Shown here in pieces: positions 59,606 to 64,000 of a stretch of 64,000 nucleotides of DNA (the stretch's first letter is position 1; every line of letters starts with the position of its first letter). The notes under the pieces were generated by a model, which saw only the letters and a list, made by a program, of their open reading frames with translations, did no database searches and was not told the DNA's origin. The stretch comes from Variovorax paradoxus (GTDB taxonomy: Bacteria > Pseudomonadota > Gammaproteobacteria > Burkholderiales > Burkholderiaceae_C): positions 1,350,001 through 1,414,000 of the forward strand of contig NZ_LR743507.1 in NCBI RefSeq assembly GCF_902712855.1, written 5' to 3'. The translations under genes and the position numbers were made by a program.

Positions 59606-60616
59606 TCAGAACCCCGCCAGCACCACCTTGCCCTGCGCCTTGCCGCTCTCGATGAGCGCATGCGCCTTCCTGAGGTTGGCCGCGTTGATGGTGCCGAAGG
59701 CCGCATTCGCCGTGGTGCGGATGCGGCCGGCGTCGACCAGCGCCGCCACCTCGGCCAGCAGCGCGCCCTGCTCGGCCATGTCGGGCGTCTCGAAGCGCGA
59801 GCGCGCAAACATCATTTCCCAGTGCAGCGAAAGGCTCTTGGTCTTCAGCGGCATGGCGTCGAGCAGCTTCATGTCGTCGATCACCGCGAGCTGGCCCTGG
59901 GGCTTGAGGCTTTCGATGATCTGCGCGTAGTGCTGCTCGGTCTGCGTGAGGCTGGCGACCATGTCGACCTCGCCGATGCCGGCGGCCTTGAGTTCGGCGG
60001 CGAGCGGCTTCGAGTGGTCGATGACCGCGTGCGCGCCCAGCGACAGGCACCACGCGCGGGTTTCGGCGCGCGAGGCGGTGGCAATGACGCGCAGCTTCGT
60101 CAGCTGGCGCGCGAGCTGGATCAGGATGGAGCCCACGCCGCCCGCGCCGCCGGTGATCAGCAGGGTCTGGCCTTCGCCACCGTCCTTCGGCACCTGCAGG
60201 CGGTCGAACAGCAGTTCGTAGGCGGTGATGGTGGTCAGCGGCAGCGCGGCGGCCTGCGAATCGTCGAGGCTCTTCGGTGCGAGCGCGACGATGCGCTCGT
60301 CCACCGCGTGCAGCTCGGCGTTGGCGCCGGGGCGGACGATGGAGCCGGCGTAGTACACGCGGTCGCCCACCTTGAAGTTCGTCACGCCGCCGCCGATGGC
60401 CTCGACGGTGCCGACGGCGTCCCAGCCGAGCACCTTGGCCTGGCCGGCCTCGGGCGCGGCGTTCTTGCGGACCTTGGTGTCCACCGGATTGACCGACACC
60501 GCCTTCACGCGCACCAGCAGGTCGCGCGCGCCGGGCACGGGCGCGGGCAGCTCGATGTCCTGCAGCGATTCGGGGTTGTCGATGGGGAGGGGCTGGTAGT
60601 AACCGATGGCTTTCAT
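59606..60616 (-). CDS. Medium-chain alcohol dehydrogenase/quinone-oxidoreductase-like
   Basis: A 336-aa NAD(P)-dependent MDR enzyme. It begins MKAIGYYQPLPIDNPESLQDIELP and has the GGAGGVGSI cofactor-binding loop (ITGGAGGVGSILIQLARQL). It lacks the Cys/His zinc ligands of true ADHs, fitting the quinone-oxidoreductase/ zinc-binding-ADH-like class that reduces quinones or enones. It is divergent from a LysR gene 108 bp away, which probably controls it. An interrupted palindrome gcgctc-g-gagcgc (60633-60645) lies in its leader. Confidence 0.88.
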   Translation of the reverse strand: MKAIGYYQPLPIDNPESLQDIELPAPVPGARDLLVRVKAVSVNPVDTKVRKNAAPEAGQAKVLGWDAVGTVEAIGGGVTNFKVGDRVYYAGSIVRPGANAELHAVDERIVALAPKSLDDSQAAALPLTTITAYELLFDRLQVPKDGGEGQTLLITGGAGGVGSILIQLARQLTKLRVIATASRAETRAWCLSLGAHAVIDHSKPLAAELKAAGIGEVDMVASLTQTEQHYAQIIESLKPQGQLAVIDDMKLLDAMPLKTKSLSLHWEMMFARSRFETPDMAEQGALLAEVAALVDAGRIRTTANAAFGTINAANLRKAHALIESGKAQGKVVLAGF

Positions 60617-60632
60617 GGCGAGGACCTTTGAT

Positions 60633-60645
60633 GCGCTCGGAGCGC
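60633..60645. promoter_or_regulatory. Palindrome in adh/LysR divergent region
   Basis: A perfect inverted repeat gcgctc-g-gagcgc between the oxidoreductase gene and the LysR gene. It could be a regulator site or a hairpin in the oxidoreductase leader. Confidence 0.35.
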
Positions 60646-60724
60646 GTTCTTTCAATGACGATGCCTCGAATGTAGGATCGCAATCAGAATTTGATAAGAC
60701 GGGCGTGAAAAGCAACACTTTCAA

Positions 60725-61633
60725 ATGAAGATTGAAAATGTCTCCGACCTGCAGGTGCTGGTGCACACCGCGCGCGGCGGCACGCTCACCGCGGCGGCGC
60801 ATGCCTTGGGCATCACGCCGGCAGCGGCCAGCGCCACCCTGAAGCGGTTGGAGGCCCAGCTCGGCGCGCGGCTGTTCGAACGCTCCACCCGCGCCATGCG
60901 CCTCACGCCGCAGGGCCAGACGCTGCTCGAGTACGCGGTGCGGGCCTTCGAATTGCTGGACGAGGGGGAGTCGCTGGTCACGGCCGATCGCGGCGACCTG
61001 GTGGGCACGCTGCGCGTGGCCTCGCCGTCGGACCTCACGCGCAGCACGCTGCTGCCTTGGTTCGACGAGTTCCTGGCGCTGCATCCGGGGGTGCAGCTGT
61101 CGCTGTCGGTGGGCGACCGGCCGCTCGACGTGATGCGCGACGAGGTGGACGTGGCGCTGCGCTACGGCGCACTGGCCGATTCGCGGCTGGTGGCTCGGCC
61201 GTTCGCGATGACGAATCCGGTGCTGACGGCATCGCCTGATTACCTGCGCCGCCATGGGGCGCCGAAGGTGCCGCAGGACCTGGTGCAGCACAACTGCCTG
61301 ACTTTCAATCGTTCGGGGCGCCGCCATCGCGTGTGGCGCTTCGCACTCAACGGCCAGTGGACTGAAGTGCGCGTCAACGGCAACCGCAGCGTGGACGACG
61401 CCTCGCTGGCGCGGGAGTGGACGGTGGCGGGGTACGGGATCTCGCTGAAGTCGGCGCTGGATGTGCGCAACGACATCCGGGAAGGACGACTGGTGCGGCT
61501 GCTTTCCGAATGGGAGACGGAGCCCTATCCGTTGCATGCGTTGCTGCCGAGCGGGCGGTTTGTGCCTGCCCGGGTTCGGGCGTTTGTGGATTTTCTGGGG
61601 ATGAAGTTTGAGGGGCTGCGGGTGGCGGATTAA
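60725..61633 (+). CDS. LysR-family transcriptional regulator
   Basis: A 302-aa regulator of usual length. Residues 1-60 hold the HTH (GGTLTAAAHALGITPAAASATLKRLEAQLGARLFERSTR). The rest is a periplasmic-binding-protein-like effector domain (VGTLRVASPSDLTRSTLLPWFDEFLALHPGVQLSLSVGD). It is divergent from the oxidoreductase gene, the usual layout for a regulator and its target. Effector unknown. Confidence 0.92.
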   Translation: MKIENVSDLQVLVHTARGGTLTAAAHALGITPAAASATLKRLEAQLGARLFERSTRAMRLTPQGQTLLEYAVRAFELLDEGESLVTADRGDLVGTLRVASPSDLTRSTLLPWFDEFLALHPGVQLSLSVGDRPLDVMRDEVDVALRYGALADSRLVARPFAMTNPVLTASPDYLRRHGAPKVPQDLVQHNCLTFNRSGRRHRVWRFALNGQWTEVRVNGNRSVDDASLAREWTVAGYGISLKSALDVRNDIREGRLVRLLSEWETEPYPLHALLPSGRFVPARVRAFVDFLGMKFEGLRVAD

Positions 61634-62026
61634 TGAGGGTTTGAGGCTGCTGGCCGGGTCTCGGCCCGGCGGCCGACCTGCTTTTCTTTGCTTCGCCAAA
61701 GAAAAGTAGGCAAAAGAAAGGCGACCCCACTGTCTGCGACCCTCCGCTTCGCTGCGGGCAACCTGCGGTGCTCGCGTTTCGCGGGGTCCGCAGAACTCGC
61801 TTCGCTCAGACAGCTGCGGCCCTGATCCGCGAAACGCTGCGCTCCTCGGCGCAGCCAGAGGGGAGGGCGCGGGAACACACGGGCCATCGCTTCGCTCGGC
61901 CTCCAAGCGCCTTCCTTACCGTCGCTGCGCTCGGCCTTCGGATTTACTCCCTCTCCCTCCGGGAGAGGGTGCGGGTGAGGGCATCGGCCGTCGATACCGC
62001 CACAGCGTTGCCCGCGACCCTTCCCC
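61634..62026 (+). repeat. Composite intergenic repeat region with three hairpins
   Basis: This 393-bp gap has no gene. It holds a hairpin gccggg/cccggc (61653-61658, 61665-61670), a perfect 10-bp hairpin cttttctttg/caaagaaaag (61681-61690, 61697-61706) and a perfect 9-bp hairpin ccctctccc/gggagaggg (61949-61957, 61961-61969). The last two are known to me as dispersed intergenic elements in many beta- and gammaproteobacteria. Between them lie repeated tcgcttcgctc-like words. It probably ends transcription of the LysR gene and of the SDR gene that faces it. Confidence 0.6.
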
Positions 62027-62824
62027 TCAGATCATCGGCGTCACGGCCCCATCCATCGCCACGATCGCACCCGTCACATAGCTCGCCTTCGCGGACGCCA
62101 GGAACACGACCATGTTGGCGATCTCGTCGGGGGTGGCGATGCGTCCGAGCGGCAGGCCGGCGGTGGCGCGTTTCAAGGCCTCGTCGGTGCCGATGCCGGC
62201 GAGCTTGGCGTCGGCCTTCATGCCTTCCTGCAGCCGCTCGGTCAGGGTGAGGCCGGGGTTCACGGCGTTCACGCGGACGCCCTTGGCCGCATAGGCCGCG
62301 GCCATGCCGGCGCTCACGAGCATCAAGGCGGCGTTGGCGGCGCCGCCGGCCATGTGGACGGGGCTGGCGACCTTGCCGCCCTTGCCGATGACATTGACGA
62401 TGGCGCCGCTGCCGCGCTCGCCCATGCGCTGGACGACGGGATGGAGCATGTGGATGTAGGTGAAGTACTTGGCGTCCATCGCCTCGTGCCAGGACGCGGC
62501 GGTGAGTTCGGCGGGCGTGGTGCGGCGCGCGGCACCGGCGGAGTTGACGAGCACGTCGACAGGGCCGAAGGCCTGCTCCGCCGCGTCGAGCGCAGCCACG
62601 GCGCCGAGCGGGTCCTTGAGGTCGGCGGCGTGGAGCGAGACGCGGCCCTCCGCCTGCGCGAAGGCTTCGACCAGGCTCTGCTGGCCGCGCTGCAGGTTGG
62701 AGAGGTCGCGCGAGACGAGGCTCACGCGCGCGCCTTCGCGCAGGAAGCCCAGCGCGCAGGCCAGGCCGATGCCCTTGCTGCCGCCGGTGATGAGTACGTG
62801 CTGGTCCTGGAGCTGGAGGTCCAT
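62027..62824 (-). CDS. SDR-family protein lacking the catalytic Tyr-Lys
   Basis: A 265-aa short-chain dehydrogenase/reductase. The cofactor motif ITGGSKGIGLACALGF and NSAG are normal, as is VNAVNPGLTLTERLQEG after the active site. The active-site segment reads SPVHMAGGAANAALML, where YxxxK is expected, so Tyr and Lys are absent and the usual Ser is not clear. It may be a pseudo-enzyme or use another residue. ATG at 62824 is preceded by gctggaggtcc, a good RBS; the long open frame upstream overlaps the divergent gene. Confidence 0.8.
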   Translation of the reverse strand: MDLQLQDQHVLITGGSKGIGLACALGFLREGARVSLVSRDLSNLQRGQQSLVEAFAQAEGRVSLHAADLKDPLGAVAALDAAEQAFGPVDVLVNSAGAARRTTPAELTAASWHEAMDAKYFTYIHMLHPVVQRMGERGSGAIVNVIGKGGKVASPVHMAGGAANAALMLVSAGMAAAYAAKGVRVNAVNPGLTLTERLQEGMKADAKLAGIGTDEALKRATAGLPLGRIATPDEIANMVVFLASAKASYVTGAIVAMDGAVTPMI

Positions 62825-62959
62825 GAAAGAGTCCTTGCCGTGATGGCGTGATGGATGAACGAGGTACGGCGGCGATTGAAGCACCGCCGCGAAATTCCTG
62901 CTCGGCGCCGATCGGGCGTGGGCCGGCCCACGGGCGGGCCCAGTCAGTAAGATCGCGCG

Positions 62960-63787
62960 ATGAACGCTCCGACGGCTCCCTTGCCCCGCTTCTGGTCCCA
63001 GCTCACCACGCGCGACTTCGCTTCGCTCGACGCGGACGCCACGGTCGCGGTGCTGCCGCTGGGGGCCACGGAGCAGCACGGGCCGCACCTGCCGCTGGGC
63101 GTGGACACCGTGCTGGCCGACGGCATCGTGGCCGCGTCGCTGCCGCTGCTGCCGGCCGGGCTGCCCGTGCTGTTCCTGCCGACCCAGCAGATCGGCCTGA
63201 GCCCCGAGCACGCGCGCTTCGCGGGCACGCTCACGCTGTCGGCCGAGACGCTGATCCGCGTCTGGAACGAGATCGGCGCGGGCGTGGCGCGCGCGGGCGT
63301 GAAGAAGCTGGTGCTGTTCAACGCGCATGGCGGACACGTGGGCGCGATGGACATCGTGGCGCGCGAACTGCGTGCGGCGCACGGGCTCATCGTCTACAGC
63401 GTGAGCTGGTTCAACCTGCCGCTGGGCGACGCGGGCTCGCGCTTCAGCGCGCAGGAACATCGCTTCGGCGTGCACGCGGGCGAGATCGAGACCTCGATGA
63501 TGCTGGCGCTCGCGCCCCAGCAGGTTCGCATGGACGAGGCAAGGGATTTCGCTTCCACCTCGCAGCAGCGCGCGGCCGACTACGCCATCCTGGGCAACGG
63601 AAAGAGCGCCAAGCTCGGCTGGGCGATGGAGGACTACAACGTCCACGGCGCCGCGGGAAACGCGGCGGCGGCAACGGCCGGGAACGGCCAGGCGGTGGTG
63701 GATGCGGCCGCGCAGCAACTGGCGCTGCTGCTGGCGGAAGTGTCGCGGCTGCCGTTGAGCACCGCCAACACGCAGCCCTTGCCCTGA
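62960..63787 (+). CDS. Creatininase-family amidohydrolase
   Basis: A 275-aa enzyme of the creatininase/MftE class. Metal-binding motifs are ATEQHGPHLPLGVDT (Glu, His, Asp), NAHGGHVGAMD (His) and FGVHAGEIETSMMLAL (Glu). Members cleave creatinine or related cyclic amides or process peptides. The substrate is not known here. It is divergent from the SDR gene (135 bp apart). Confidence 0.88.
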   Translation: MNAPTAPLPRFWSQLTTRDFASLDADATVAVLPLGATEQHGPHLPLGVDTVLADGIVAASLPLLPAGLPVLFLPTQQIGLSPEHARFAGTLTLSAETLIRVWNEIGAGVARAGVKKLVLFNAHGGHVGAMDIVARELRAAHGLIVYSVSWFNLPLGDAGSRFSAQEHRFGVHAGEIETSMMLALAPQQVRMDEARDFASTSQQRAADYAILGNGKSAKLGWAMEDYNVHGAAGNAAAATAGNGQAVVDAAAQQLALLLAEVSRLPLSTANTQPLP

Positions 63788-63797
63788 GGCCCGCCGC

Positions 63798-64000
63798 TCA
63801 GGCCGCCGCCAGCACCGCGGCGAACACGTCGGAGTCGACGTTGCCGCCGCTCACGCTGATGCCGACGGTCCTGCCGCGCCAGCGCTCCTGCTGCTGGAGC
63901 GCCGCTGCCAGCGCCGCGGCGCCTGCGCCCTCGGCCACGTTGTGGGTGTCGGCGAAGAGAACGCGCATGGCGTTCGCGATCTCGTCGTCGGTGACCATGA
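63798..64000 (-). CDS. PLP-dependent threonine/serine dehydratase, C-terminal part, partial at right edge
   Basis: Only the last ~67 codons are visible. VTDDEIANAMRVLFADTHNVAEGAGAAALAAAL and VGISVSGGNVDSDVF match the C-terminal end of catabolic threonine dehydratase-like PLP enzymes (EGAGAA and SGGN motifs). The gene continues beyond the window; the first Met seen is likely internal. It converges on the creatininase gene, with 10 bp between stops. Confidence 0.85.
   Translation of the reverse strand, partial: MVTDDEIANAMRVLFADTHNVAEGAGAAALAAALQQQERWRGRTVGISVSGGNVDSDVFAAVLAAA

Overview
The window is about 64 kb of GC-rich DNA with dense, mostly co-directional gene blocks and short overlaps. 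Gene content and sequence style (MHS citrate-type symporter, coniferyl-aldehyde-dehydrogenase-like ALDH, type VI secretion VgrG module, and Comamonadaceae-style intergenic repeats directly after stop codons) suggest a Burkholderiales chromosome of the Comamonadaceae, most like Variovorax. This assignment is an inference from gene and repeat style, not from a database search. I saw no rRNA, tRNA, transposase, prophage or CRISPR array.

Region 1 (1-29692) is dominated by a giant surface-adhesin locus. After the 3' end of a sigma-54 activator gene and a 310-bp AT-rich leader comes a single 22.9-kb ORF (7631 aa). It has a BapA-type N-terminus, 9 short Ig-like repeats, 3 intermediate ones, 47 near-identical 108-residue Ig-like repeats, 4 divergent Ig-like domains, 6 calcium-type FG-GAP/VCBS motifs and a type I secretion C-terminal signal. 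It is followed, with 5-bp spacing or overlaps, by genes for a TolC-like outer membrane protein, a LapB/BapC-like ABC exporter, an HlyD-like adaptor and a TPR plus glycosyltransferase-like protein. The first four follow the bapABCD order. The fifth gene could be a dedicated modifier of the adhesin and is the most novel suggestion here. A block of about seven repeats is duplicated inside the adhesin, with stretches of perfect nucleotide identity.

Region 2 (29689-44100) is housekeeping and metabolic: a small gene behind a strongly foldable leader, an aldehyde dehydrogenase followed by nadE upstream of it on the minus strand, a 98-bp triple repeat, an overlapping Rep/UvrD helicase-lipoprotein-phospholipase A operon, an AEC transporter, a ClpP-like exported protein that lacks the usual serine, priA, and hemE. 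hemE appears frameshifted at its extreme 5' end.

Region 3 (44101-49534) is a type VI secretion effector module on the minus strand: vgrG, then a 764-aa effector with M23-like and GH19/lysozyme-like parts, then a small exported protein that may be its immunity or accessory protein. Base composition falls in the last two genes.

Region 4 (49690-64000) holds a citrate-type MHS symporter, a redoxin, a DsbD/ScsB-like protein, an AlaX editing protein, a sorbosone-dehydrogenase-like lipoprotein, a GNAT acetyltransferase, a MarR regulator with a CLC channel, an Adh/quinone oxidoreductase divergent from a LysR regulator, a composite intergenic repeat, an SDR that has lost its catalytic Tyr/Lys, a creatininase-family amidohydrolase and the 3' end of a PLP-dependent dehydratase that runs off the edge.
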